Positions 5,978 through 13,034 of a stretch of DNA of 14,033 bases are shown here, in pieces (positions within the stretch are counted from its first letter, which is position 1; every line of letters starts with the position of its first letter). Source of the DNA: JAAEQG01 sp023133475 (lineage in GTDB: Bacteria; Planctomycetota; Phycisphaerae; UBA1845); contig DAOVLE010000141.1 in NCBI GenBank assembly GCA_030631415.1, forward strand, positions 1 to 14,033. Direction: 5' to 3'. The position numbers and the translations under genes were made by a program. Below the pieces are notes generated by a model. The model made no database searches. It saw only the letters and a list, made by a program, of their open reading frames with translations, and had not been told where the DNA came from.

Positions 5978-5997
5978 CGGTCACGGCACTGATTGGG
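5969..5997 (+). repeat. Family G repeat overlapping the alkyltransferase stop
   Basis: This copy begins GCTCCCTGACGGTCACGG and matches 1891-1919 at 26 of 29 positions. The stop codon TGA (5975-5977) and the preceding two codons come from the repeat. Confidence 0.75.
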
Positions 5998-6001
5998 GGG
6001 G

Positions 6002-6697
6002 CTAATGTTGTCGGGGGGCGACTTCGATGCCTAATGATTTGATTTCCGCGTGAGCTGACGGCGTCCCCTTCTCACTGCCGGCAACCTGTACACGGGCAGC
6101 CAATACAAGATGATAGGCCTGATGCGGCTCAAAGGTCACGTCAAATGTCGGTGTCTGGGTCCCGGCCCATGCGGTGGGTCCCTTGGCCGGTTCCAGCTCC
6201 GCCAGCATCATCTGTTTCAGCACACGTTGGTTGGAGTCCATGATGTGGATTTTGAGGGCAAACATGTTCGGCGTTGCCTGCGAAGTTCCCATGCCGGCTT
6301 CGGTGCGGTATCCATAGGTGATATTGAAGGTCACCGTGCACTCGAAAGGCTGATCGCTGGTGTTTGTCAACACCTGCCCAAGCTGGAACTCTGCCCATGC
6401 GTTGCCGCCGGCCCGAGCACTGGCGCTGCAACCGGCGGTGCCCGAAGGGTCTGCCGTTGATTCCGCCGCCGCATCGCCTTGGGAGAACCGCTGGGCATCA
6501 GCCAGGTTGAACGGCATATCATCGGGCAGTCGCAACGCCCTGCCCGCCTCAAAAAGAGTATCGATCCTCGTGTGGCGTGCCTTGGGCACCGTGACCGATT
6601 TGCCGAAGTCGGCACTGTTACTGCATCCAGTGGCGGACAGAATCACAAGTGCCCCCAATACCGTCCAGCCCTGGCGGGCCACAGGCATTATTGACAT
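6002..6697 (-). CDS. Putative lipoprotein, unrecognised family
   Basis: The 231-residue product has a good lipoprotein signal: MSIMPVARQG, a hydrophobic core, and SATGC with Cys25. AAGGTGAG lies just upstream of the ATG at 6697; a second in-frame ATG lies three codons in. The mature part has two more cysteines. Its second half contains strand-like segments (FECTVTFNITYGYRTEAG, TFDVTFEPHQAYHLVLAARV), suggesting a beta-sandwich, which is inference. I do not recognise the family. It converges on the alkyltransferase gene and is divergent from the 7062 gene. Confidence 0.85.
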   Translation of the reverse strand: MSIMPVARQGWTVLGALVILSATGCSNSADFGKSVTVPKARHTRIDTLFEAGRALRLPDDMPFNLADAQRFSQGDAAAESTADPSGTAGCSASARAGGNAWAEFQLGQVLTNTSDQPFECTVTFNITYGYRTEAGMGTSQATPNMFALKIHIMDSNQRVLKQMMLAELEPAKGPTAWAGTQTPTFDVTFEPHQAYHLVLAARVQVAGSEKGTPSAHAEIKSLGIEVAPRQH

Positions 6698-6721
6698 GGC
6701 TCACCTTTCTTCCCAAAAAGC

Positions 6722-6740
6722 AGGGCGGGTTCCACCCGCC
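6722..6740 (+). repeat. Family A repeat, single core
   Basis: AGGGCGGGTTCCACCCGCC matches the left arm of the full element at 1824. The following TTCTTGGC also matches, after which similarity fades. Confidence 0.8.
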
Positions 6741-6806
6741 TTCTTGGCTGCGTGCAGAATAGCGTGGCCGGTGGCTGTGGGCAAGCGACCAAGAAAGAAG
6801 GCGGGC

Positions 6807-6847
6807 GTAGGGTGGGTGGAACCTCGCGGAGCGAGGTGGAACCCACC
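6807..6847 (+). repeat. Family A variant, 41 bases
   Basis: It begins GTAGGGTGGGTGGAACC and contains the hairpin CCTCGC-GGA-GCGAGG. All 41 bases are identical to 9533-9573 in the same orientation. The two copies flank the heme-motif protein and dGTPase genes. Confidence 0.88.
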
Positions 6848-6861
6848 AACCAGACGAGTCC

Positions 6862-6934
6862 AAAGTCCCTAGTCCAAAGTCCAAAGTCAGAAATCAACGG
6901 GACTTTGGACCTTGGACTTCGGACTAGGGACTTT
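6862..6934. repeat. Family F: long inverted repeat of AGTCCAAAGTCC units
   Basis: The left arm, 6862-6888, contains repeated GTCCAAAGTCC. The right arm, 6901-6934, is its reverse complement apart from a seven-base insertion and a possible substitution. The loop is 12 bases. Both arms are also internally repetitive. It lies just upstream of the promoter at 6957. Confidence 0.85.
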
Positions 6935-6956
6935 ATTAACCGGTGTGGTGATTTTG

Positions 6957-6985
6957 TTGAATCGGGTTGTATATCGGGCTATAGT
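6957..6985 (+). promoter_or_regulatory. Sigma-70-type promoter of the secreted heme-motif gene
   Basis: The -35 box TTGAAT (6957-6962), a 17-base spacer and the -10 box TATAGT (6980-6985) are well spaced. They match the consensus at four and five of six positions. The start would be near 6992, giving a leader of about 70 bases. It faces the first of five plus-strand genes. Confidence 0.5.
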
Positions 6986-7061
6986 GAATAGCGGCACGAT
7001 AGCCATCCGATAAAGTGTGTGCCCGCAATGAGCACTGGAAAATAGCGAGAGGATACGTCAG

Positions 7062-8099
7062 ATGCACAGGTCGATGCGAACAGTTTGCGGCTTGGTGTTC
7101 GGTGCGGTGGTGGTTGCTCTTCTTTGTCGGATGGCGTTGGTGCAAGCCGCCCCGGCGGCGGGCGTCCAAACCGAGTATGAGAAACGCGTTGCTCAACTCA
7201 AGCCGGATGACATTGCAGGCCACCTGGAGCTGGCTCTTTGGTGCAAGGATCATGGTGCATATCGGCTGGTGCGCAAACAGTGCACGCTGATTCTGGCTCA
7301 GGACGCGAACCACGAGCAAGCCAAGTTGCTCTTGAAGCTGGCGATGCGCCATCTGGGGGAGCAAGAGCCGCCGTCAGACCGTTCCGCCGACCCCGAGCAG
7401 GACGGCCCCGAGCAGAATTTCTCTGAGCTGGGGCGAATCATCTCGGATGAGGAAATCCGCCGCATTCGTTGGATTGAACTGATGGACGAAGAACCGCGGC
7501 AACTGTCCATCCGGTTCAAGAACAATGTCGTGCGGCGTTTTCTGGAAGCCATGGAAGGCAAGGGCGGGTTTACCACTCGTGCCCAACGCCGTGATTTCAT
7601 GCGGCTTAAGCCGACCGAAAAGCTGCGCGTGATCCGCAAGCATACCGGGGACCGGTTCGCCAAAGACATCATCATCCGCACCGACCCCAAGCGGATGGCG
7701 GACTTTGGCCGTCGGGTATTGCCGGTGGTGCTGAGTGGTTGTGCCACCTCACATTGCCACGGCGGCCCCAACCAGTCGTCGTTTGCAATCTACAACGGCC
7801 GGATGCTGAGCAAGAACAAGGTCTACACCAATTACCTGCTCATGCACAACTATCGGGTGGGCAATAAGCGTGTAATAAACCGTGACACTCCTCGCAAAAG
7901 CCTGTTGCTCACCTACGGGTTCCGCGAACTGCCGCCCGGGCTCGATCCCACATACAAGCATCCGGTCGAAATCAAGCCGGTATTCAGCGGGGCAAACGAC
8001 CCCAAGTATCGGGCGGTCTGCGAATGGCTCGATTCTCTGTCAGCTTTAGAACCGGACTACGGCATCTCGCTCAAGCAACCCTTCTCCAAGAACCCCTAG
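7062..8099 (+). CDS. Secreted protein with a CX4CH c-type heme-like motif
   Basis: The 345-residue product has a signal peptide ending near VQAAPAAG (about residue 30). AGAGGA lies eight bases before the ATG at 7062. Residues about 36-100 are helical and TPR-like (HLELALWCKDHGAYRLVRKQ). The middle is charged. Residues 217-235 contain RRVLPVVLSGCATSHCHGG, where Cys227, Cys232 and His233 form CX4CH. That is a known variant of the CXXCH heme site (for example in some cytochromes c3). A single heme bound in the periplasm is plausible but not proven; no clear distal Met ligand stands out. Similar GCATxxCHG segments occur, to my knowledge, in planctomycete secreted proteins. Exact function unknown. 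Confidence 0.88.
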   Translation: MHRSMRTVCGLVFGAVVVALLCRMALVQAAPAAGVQTEYEKRVAQLKPDDIAGHLELALWCKDHGAYRLVRKQCTLILAQDANHEQAKLLLKLAMRHLGEQEPPSDRSADPEQDGPEQNFSELGRIISDEEIRRIRWIELMDEEPRQLSIRFKNNVVRRFLEAMEGKGGFTTRAQRRDFMRLKPTEKLRVIRKHTGDRFAKDIIIRTDPKRMADFGRRVLPVVLSGCATSHCHGGPNQSSFAIYNGRMLSKNKVYTNYLLMHNYRVGNKRVINRDTPRKSLLLTYGFRELPPGLDPTYKHPVEIKPVFSGANDPKYRAVCEWLDSLSALEPDYGISLKQPFSKNP

Positions 8100-8129
8100 A
8101 AAATGGAAAATGAAAAATGGAAAATGGGG
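8100..8129 (+). repeat. Family E: AAAATGGA-type simple repeat
   Basis: Repeated GGAAAATG/GAAAAATGG units start at the base after the upstream stop codon. The same word family appears inverted at 9658-9695. Confidence 0.7.
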
Positions 8130-8168
8130 AGGGGTGGGGAACACGCTCGTTGTAATCGCGTCAGGGTG

Positions 8169-8182
8169 TTTAGCGACGACAA
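8169..8182 (+). repeat. Fragment of family B repeat
   Basis: TTTAGCGACGACAA matches the first 14 bases of the family B element with one substitution. The hairpin half is absent. A full family A element begins 22 bases downstream. Confidence 0.5.
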
Positions 8183-8204
8183 TCTACGATACTTGTTGCC
8201 AGTT

Positions 8205-8261
8205 GTAGGGCGGGTTCTACCCGCCTTTCTGGCACGGTGTGGCGGGTGGAACCCGCCCTAC
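8205..8261. repeat. Family A repeat, full 57-base inverted-repeat element
   Basis: The arms 8205-8225 (GTAGGGCGGGTTCTACC, then CGCC) and 8241-8261 (ending AACCCGCCCTAC) pair along their length. The 15-base middle shares TGGCACGGTG with the element at 1824-1880. It lies 55 bases before the dGTPase start. Confidence 0.88.
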
Positions 8262-8316
8262 ATCTTGCCTCGATTACGGCAGATGAACTCTTAGCCCGCA
8301 TGATGGTGAGACTCCG

Positions 8317-9492
8317 ATGAAGGCGGATGCCCGGCATATTTTCAGTCGAATTGCCGCCAAGCCGGAGAACTCCCGTGGGCGGGTCCATGCCGAACCCCAC
8401 CAACCTCCTACCGTAGAGACCTCCGCCCCGCTCCTCGATGCCTTCGAGGTCGATCGCAAGCGAGTGTTGGCCAGTGCGGCTTTTCGACGCCTGGAGTGCA
8501 AGACCCAGGTTTTTGTCACCGGCGAACATGACCATTTCCGCACTCGCTTGACGCATTCGCTGGACGTGGCTCAGGTTGCCCGGTGGATCGCCGGGGCATT
8601 GGGGGTCAACAAAGCGCTGGCAGAGGTGATCTCGCTGGCCCACGATTTGGGGCACGCCCCCTTCGGGCACGCCGGCGAAGTGACCCTCAGAAGCCTGATG
8701 CGGGAACATGGCGGATTCGAGCACAACCTTCAGTCGCTACGGGTGGTGGACTATCTGGAGCACCCCTATCCACCGTTCCGTGGCCTGAACTTGTCCTACG
8801 AGACTCGTGAAGGGCTGGCTAAACACGTGACCGCCTACGATCAGCCTGACGACACCACGGCGGACGATCCGGCGTTGATGGAGTTGTTCGCTTCAGGCCC
8901 GTGGGCGACGATCGAGGGGCAAATCGCCTGCATTGCCGACCGCATCGCCTACAACACGCACGACCTGGAGGATGCCCTGGGAGCCGGTCTGCTCGATGAG
9001 CCCCGCTTGAGAGAAGTGGAACTCTGGTCGTTGGCGGCTGATCCGGTACGCCGGCGGTATCCCGACGCCCCTCTACCGTCGGTCCGACGCCCGATTCTTG
9101 ACCGGCTTTGGGACTTGCTGTTGATGGATGTGATTGCCGAGTCGCAAAAACGCGCCGAGCGATTCGAGCCCGCCACCGTTGACCAAGCCCGCGGCACGCC
9201 CGATCCGATAGTCTCATTCTCCGCCGAGATGAGCGCCAGTGTCGGCTTGTTGGAGTCCTTTTTGCGGGAAAACGTTTACCACCATCCCCGGCTGGTGCGG
9301 ATGGATGATCGGGCCCGGCGTTTCATCGAGCGTTTGTTTGAGGCCTACCAGGCCAACCCGGCGATGCTTCCGCAGCGTTTTGCCCGGCGGATCGACCAGC
9401 AGGGCGTCCATCGCGTGGTCTGCGACTATATAGCGGGCATGACCGACCGTTTCTGCCAGGAAGACTACAAGCGTATGTTTGAGCCCGGTTGA
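8317..9492 (+). CDS. dgt: dGTPase-like HD-domain triphosphohydrolase
   Basis: Members of this family hydrolyse dGTP or other dNTPs to the nucleoside and triphosphate. The 391-residue product carries the family hallmarks. RVLASAAFRRLECKTQVF is at 49-66 and RTRLTHSLDVAQVAR at 75-89, with His80 as first metal ligand. LAHDLGHAPFGHAGE (107-121) supplies the HD pair His109-Asp110 and the catalytic-region His118. IADRIAYNTHDLEDA (206-220) contains the closing Asp208. The length fits the shorter, non-E. coli type, often called dGTPase-like protein. GGTGAG lies upstream of the ATG. A six-codon reading frame (8300-8320) overlaps the start. The gene stands apart from its neighbours by more than 200 bases on each side. 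Substrate preference cannot be read from the sequence. Confidence 0.95.
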   Translation: MKADARHIFSRIAAKPENSRGRVHAEPHQPPTVETSAPLLDAFEVDRKRVLASAAFRRLECKTQVFVTGEHDHFRTRLTHSLDVAQVARWIAGALGVNKALAEVISLAHDLGHAPFGHAGEVTLRSLMREHGGFEHNLQSLRVVDYLEHPYPPFRGLNLSYETREGLAKHVTAYDQPDDTTADDPALMELFASGPWATIEGQIACIADRIAYNTHDLEDALGAGLLDEPRLREVELWSLAADPVRRRYPDAPLPSVRRPILDRLWDLLLMDVIAESQKRAERFEPATVDQARGTPDPIVSFSAEMSASVGLLESFLRENVYHHPRLVRMDDRARRFIERLFEAYQANPAMLPQRFARRIDQQGVHRVVCDYIAGMTDRFCQEDYKRMFEPG

Positions 9493-9532
9493 GGTGTGAC
9501 GGAAGCCTGTGCTACAGGGTTTTTCGACAGTT

Positions 9533-9623
9533 GTAGGGTGGGTGGAACCTCGCGGAGCGAGGTGGAACCCACCAAAGCGTGCGGTCAGTTGCGCTTCGCT
9601 CCGCGAAGCTCCACCCACCCTAC
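9533..9623. repeat. Family A variant, composite inverted repeat
   Basis: The left part, 9533-9573, is identical over 41 bases to 6807-6847. The right part, 9589-9623, is a related inverted unit containing GCTTCGC-TCC-GCGAAGC and ending CCACCCACCCTAC. Together they could form a large branched hairpin after the dGTPase gene. There is no T-run to suggest a terminator. Confidence 0.85.
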
Positions 9624-9657
9624 ATCTTGAATCAGTATCGTACGATTGTGATCCCCC

Positions 9658-9695
9658 CATTTTCCATTTTTAACTTTCCATTTTCCATTTTCCCC
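9658..9695 (-). repeat. Family E simple repeat, inverted copy
   Basis: On the minus strand this reads as repeated GGAAAATGGAAAATG words, as at 8100-8129. The two copies bracket the dGTPase gene in opposite orientation. Confidence 0.7.
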
Positions 9696-9757
9696 ATTCT
9701 CCCCTGGAGGTATGATTCTCTAGCCACCGCCGGTAGGAAGCGATAGTATATAGAGGT

Positions 9758-10927
9758 ATGGTGACGTTTTTGTTCAGATCGGTCTGTTTGCACGCGGGGC
9801 TCATCTGCGTGAGCCTCTGGTTCATTCTGGATGTGCCCGCAGGGTATGCCCAGTTTGTCCCGCGAAGCACCGCCGCCAACAAGATTACCACGGTGGGCAA
9901 CGTTGGAAACACGCGGGTGGCGTACAATAACAGTTATCTTGGGCTCGGTGCAAGCCGGTTCGGGGGTGGATCAGCCAGCTCCGGCAATTATGCCGGGATG
10001 AGCGCCGGTGTCTTACCGGGCCTGGGCGGCACGAGGGGGCGGTATTCGTCGCCTTTTCCGCCATTGTTTGTCGGTAGCACGTTTATTGCCGACCGATCGG
10101 CCAACCGTTTTTCGCGTGCATACATCGCCCCGGAGCCTACCGGTGCGCACCTGATCACCCCCGTGGGTGGCTCCTTGGCGGTGACACCCTCGCCGCGGAA
10201 TGCGGTTATGTTTCATCGTATGCTCCTCACCCACCAGCTCGGCAACACCACCCCCGCCAGACATCCCCAGTGGGGGCTGCGGATTCGAGATGCGTTGTCT
10301 CAGCAATCTCTGGACAATGCCCCGAACGTCGATAGCGCGTTGGGGAAATCGCCACAGCGGCGGTCGTACTCGGCGACACTTGCCGACCTGATTGCGGCAC
10401 AACAGAAGCAGGCCATCTCCGATGGGTGGGAGCTTTTCAGCAAGGGCGAGTACCGTCAGGCCATTCGCAGGTTTGAAGCGGCGGAAAGTGCCGGTCACCG
10501 CGACCCGGAGGCGCCTGTTGGGATCATCTTCTCCACCATCGCCGACGGTGGCATTCAGTTGGCATACGTAGTCCTTTTGCGAGCGATCGAGCGGGGACAG
10601 GGTGTGTTTGATTTGGAACTCGATCTACGAAGCAAGCACCCTGATCCGGAGCAGCTCAGTGTGGTAATTTCCGCCATCAGCCGGGCGGCCCGGCAGAATC
10701 CCGACAACGTCAACTCGGTGGCGATGAGTGCGTTTTTGCTGTGGTTCTCCGGGGAGCGTAAAGCCGCATTGCGGATTGCGGAACGTATCCACAAGGATCA
10801 TCGGACCTCGCCTTTTGCATCGATGGCTGCCCAAATGCGGGGCGAGAGTGTGGTCCAGCAGAGCGAGGTCATAATAGGCAATACCGCGAAACTCTCTCCC
10901 TTTTCCCCGCAGCACGGTAAGAGATGA
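9758..10927 (+). CDS. Secreted TPR-like protein, unrecognised
   Basis: The 389-residue product has a signal peptide with a likely cut after Ala31 (AGYA-QF). Residues 32-150 are low in charge and rich in Gly, Ser and Asn, with no known domain. The C-terminal half is helical, with a TPR-like unit at about 218-250 (ISDGWELFSKGEYRQAIRRF) and another at about 300-345. The start is uncertain: GAGG (9753-9756) lies only one base before the ATG at 9758 but four bases before the in-frame GTG at 9761, so the GTG may be used. Its stop overlaps the start of the next gene (ATGA), implying translational coupling and a shared role, perhaps in surface polysaccharide. That role is inference. Confidence 0.82.
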   Translation: MVTFLFRSVCLHAGLICVSLWFILDVPAGYAQFVPRSTAANKITTVGNVGNTRVAYNNSYLGLGASRFGGGSASSGNYAGMSAGVLPGLGGTRGRYSSPFPPLFVGSTFIADRSANRFSRAYIAPEPTGAHLITPVGGSLAVTPSPRNAVMFHRMLLTHQLGNTTPARHPQWGLRIRDALSQQSLDNAPNVDSALGKSPQRRSYSATLADLIAAQQKQAISDGWELFSKGEYRQAIRRFEAAESAGHRDPEAPVGIIFSTIADGGIQLAYVVLLRAIERGQGVFDLELDLRSKHPDPEQLSVVISAISRAARQNPDNVNSVAMSAFLLWFSGERKAALRIAERIHKDHRTSPFASMAAQMRGESVVQQSEVIIGNTAKLSPFSPQHGKR

Positions 10928-12906
10928 ATAATCCCACCTCAGATACATATGCCGGTTTCCGGTCGTGGGGAGCTAACCTGGTGGGGCAGTATCGCACGCC
11001 TATCTCGATTCTGGCTCACGTAGGCCTTTTCGGATTGAGCCTGTTTTGCGCTTTCGGGCTCGCTTTCAATTTTCACTCCATGGGGCGGTGGTTTCCCGAA
11101 TTTTTTCTGCCCCTGCTGGCTATTGCTCTCCCTATAAAGCTGGTGGTTTTGGTGTGGATGCGGCAGTACCGCTGTTCGTGGCGTTATGTGGGATTGCGCG
11201 ACTTGCTGTCGCTGGTTCGGGCGTCTTATATTTCTTCGTTTGGCTTTCTGGCGGTTTATTTCATCCTGGAAAACGTGTGGCAGCAATTACCCTTCACTAA
11301 TGGGCGATGCCTTATCGATAACGATCTCGATTTTCGTCTTCCGCAATCAGTTTTCCTGTTGGATTGTGCGTGCACGGTGGGGGCGATTTCGATGGCCCGG
11401 GTGGTGGTGCGCTTGTATTATGAGGACAATGAGCGTGGCCAACTGGGTCCGATGGCGCGTCTGTTGATCGTTGGGGCTGGGGATACCGGCGAGGTGGTGC
11501 TCCGTGAGATTCTGCGCATGCGTGGGGACCGCTACGACGTGGTCGGCTTTCTGGATAACAAGACCTCGCGCCTGGGCAACCAGATTCACGGGGTCGAGGT
11601 TATCGGGCGTGCCGACCATATCAAAACCATCTGCGAAGCACACGATGTTGATGAGGTGTTGATCGCTCTACCCAAGGCGTCGCCGAAAGAAATCCGCCGA
11701 CTGGTGGAGTTGTGCCAGGGAATGAATCTGCGATTCCGCACCATCCCCCCGGTGAGCGATCTGATCACCGGCAACCTCGAAGTCTCGCCCATCCGACCGG
11801 TGGAGATCGATGACCTGCTGGGTCGTGAGCCGGTGCAGCTTGACGAGCAAGCCATTGGGGCAGTGTTGGCCAACCAGCGTATTGCCGTGACCGGTGCGGG
11901 AGGATCGATCGGCTCGGAGATGTGCCGCCAGATTGCCCGGTTCGGGCCTGAGCGGTTGATCCTGATCGAGCAGGCGGAGAACGCCTTGTTCGAGATTCAC
12001 CGCGAGTTGTTGCGGGCTTTCCCGGATATCAACGTTATCCCTTATGTCGCGGACATTTGCGATGCCACCCGCCTGCGCAACATCTTCGAGAGGGAGTGCC
12101 CGCGGGTGGTCTATCACGCCGCAGCCCACAAACACGTGCCGATGATGGAGGCCAACCCCGGCGAAGCCATCAAAAACAATATCATTGGGACCAAAGTGGT
12201 GGCGGACAGTGCGGTGCAAAAGGGTGTCGAGAAGATGGTCATGATCTCCACGGACAAGGCGGTCAACCCCACCAGCGTCATGGGATGCACCAAGCGAATT
12301 GCCGAGTTGTACGTTCAGCAACTCAGTGATGCTCGGCACACCCAGTTTGTGACCGTGCGTTTCGGGAACGTGTTGGGTTCGAGCGGCAGCGTGGTGCCCA
12401 TTTTCAAGGCTCAGATCGCTGCGGGAAACCCGGTAACCGTGACTCACCCAGAGATGACACGTTATTTTATGACCATCCCAGAGGCGGCCCAGTTGGTGCT
12501 CCAGGCCGGCGTTATGGGCCAGGGCGGCGAGGTTTTTGTTCTGGACATGGGTGAGCCGGTCAAGATCGTCGAGTTGGCTCGTGACATGATCACGCTCAGC
12601 GGTCTTAGGCCTGACATCGACATTGACATCGTCTTCAGCGGCATTCGCCCGGGCGAGAAGCTCTTTGAGGAGCTGTCGGTCGAGGGCGAGGACTTCAGCA
12701 GCACCAAGCATCCCAAGATAGCCATCTGGCAAAAACGCCCCGAGGACTGGCAGAAAATCTGCGAAGGCATCGATCAGCTTTACGCAATCGCCGACACCGC
12801 CACGCCGGCACAAGCCCGTGCGGAACTATCGGCCTTGGTCCCCGAGTACCAACCTCCCAACCACGGGACGGGCTCGACTCGCGAGTCGGCACCGGCGTCA
12901 ACATAG
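10924..12906 (+). CDS. Membrane-bound nucleotide-sugar 4,6-dehydratase (CapD/WbpM/PglF type)
   Basis: Enzymes of this family act on UDP-GlcNAc at the inner face of the membrane, giving precursors of capsule, O-antigen or glycoprotein sugars. The 660 residues match the long form. Membrane segments lie at about 27-50, 58-79, 103-118 and 141-162. A first Rossmann fold begins LLIVGAGDTGE (180-190). The catalytic NAD(P)-dependent domain starts RIAVTGAGGSIGSE (319-332). The active-site region STDKAVNPTSVMGCTKR (442-458) has Asp444, Lys445, Met453 and Lys457, the Met replacing Tyr as in this subfamily. RPGEKLFEEL (575-584) is the usual C-terminal motif. GGTAAGAG precedes the ATG, which overlaps the previous stop. 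No glycosyltransferase gene is next to it here, so the end product is unknown. Confidence 0.95.
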   Translation: MNNPTSDTYAGFRSWGANLVGQYRTPISILAHVGLFGLSLFCAFGLAFNFHSMGRWFPEFFLPLLAIALPIKLVVLVWMRQYRCSWRYVGLRDLLSLVRASYISSFGFLAVYFILENVWQQLPFTNGRCLIDNDLDFRLPQSVFLLDCACTVGAISMARVVVRLYYEDNERGQLGPMARLLIVGAGDTGEVVLREILRMRGDRYDVVGFLDNKTSRLGNQIHGVEVIGRADHIKTICEAHDVDEVLIALPKASPKEIRRLVELCQGMNLRFRTIPPVSDLITGNLEVSPIRPVEIDDLLGREPVQLDEQAIGAVLANQRIAVTGAGGSIGSEMCRQIARFGPERLILIEQAENALFEIHRELLRAFPDINVIPYVADICDATRLRNIFERECPRVVYHAAAHKHVPMMEANPGEAIKNNIIGTKVVADSAVQKGVEKMVMISTDKAVNPTSVMGCTKRIAELYVQQLSDARHTQFVTVRFGNVLGSSGSVVPIFKAQIAAGNPVTVTHPEMTRYFMTIPEAAQLVLQAGVMGQGGEVFVLDMGEPVKIVELARDMITLSGLRPDIDIDIVFSGIRPGEKLFEELSVEGEDFSSTKHPKIAIWQKRPEDWQKICEGIDQLYAIADTATPAQARAELSALVPEYQPPNHGTGSTRESAPAST

Positions 12907-12908
12907 TC

Positions 12909-12933
12909 GTAGGGCGGGTTCCACCCACCCTAC
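12909..12933 (+). repeat. Family A repeat, short palindrome
   Basis: A compressed form begins GTAGGGCGGGTTCCACC and closes directly with CACCCTAC. It lies two bases after the stop of the sugar dehydratase gene. Confidence 0.8.
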
Positions 12934-12953
12934 AGAAAACTGCGCGGGAGGCG

Positions 12954-13004
12954 TTTAGCGGCGACAAATCCGCAGTGTTTAGCGGCTCCCCAACGGGGAG
13001 CGTG
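12954..13004 (+). repeat. Family B repeat, 51 bases
   Basis: It matches 5275-5325 at 48 of 51 positions, including the GCTCCCC-AAC-GGGGAGC hairpin. It lies immediately upstream of the stress-protein gene and stays open in that gene's frame, which produces a spurious longer N-terminus from an ATG-like start at 12975. Confidence 0.9.
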
Positions 13005-13034
13005 AAGAATGGAGCGAGAAAAGGGGAAGTGGTG

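Larger units (their letters stand above)
6698..7061. other. Divergent intergenic region with repeats and a promoter
   Basis: The gap separates the minus-strand lipoprotein gene from the plus-strand secreted heme-motif protein. It contains a solo family A core, a family A variant, the family F hairpin and a sigma-70-like promoter facing right. I see no promoter for the leftward gene and no additional reading frame of merit. Confidence 0.5.

Noticed and set aside
9712..9723. Three-codon frame ATG ATT CTC TAG with TGGAGGT upstream
   Set aside because: It has a good ribosome-site look but encodes only three residues and lies 35 bases before the next gene; probably chance.
11668..12813. Long minus-strand open frame (381 codons) opposite the sugar dehydratase gene
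   Set aside because: The sense strand encodes a textbook CapD/WbpM domain across the same bases; the antisense product is rich in His, Arg and Leu with no recognisable motif.
91..12933. CRISPR array
   Set aside because: The repeats are palindromic and numerous but scattered over 13 kb, in both orientations, with no regular spacers and no cas genes.
12975..13034. Extra 20 residues on the universal stress protein
   Set aside because: They are encoded mostly by a family B repeat found elsewhere in non-coding DNA, while a good ribosome site precedes the ATG at 13035.
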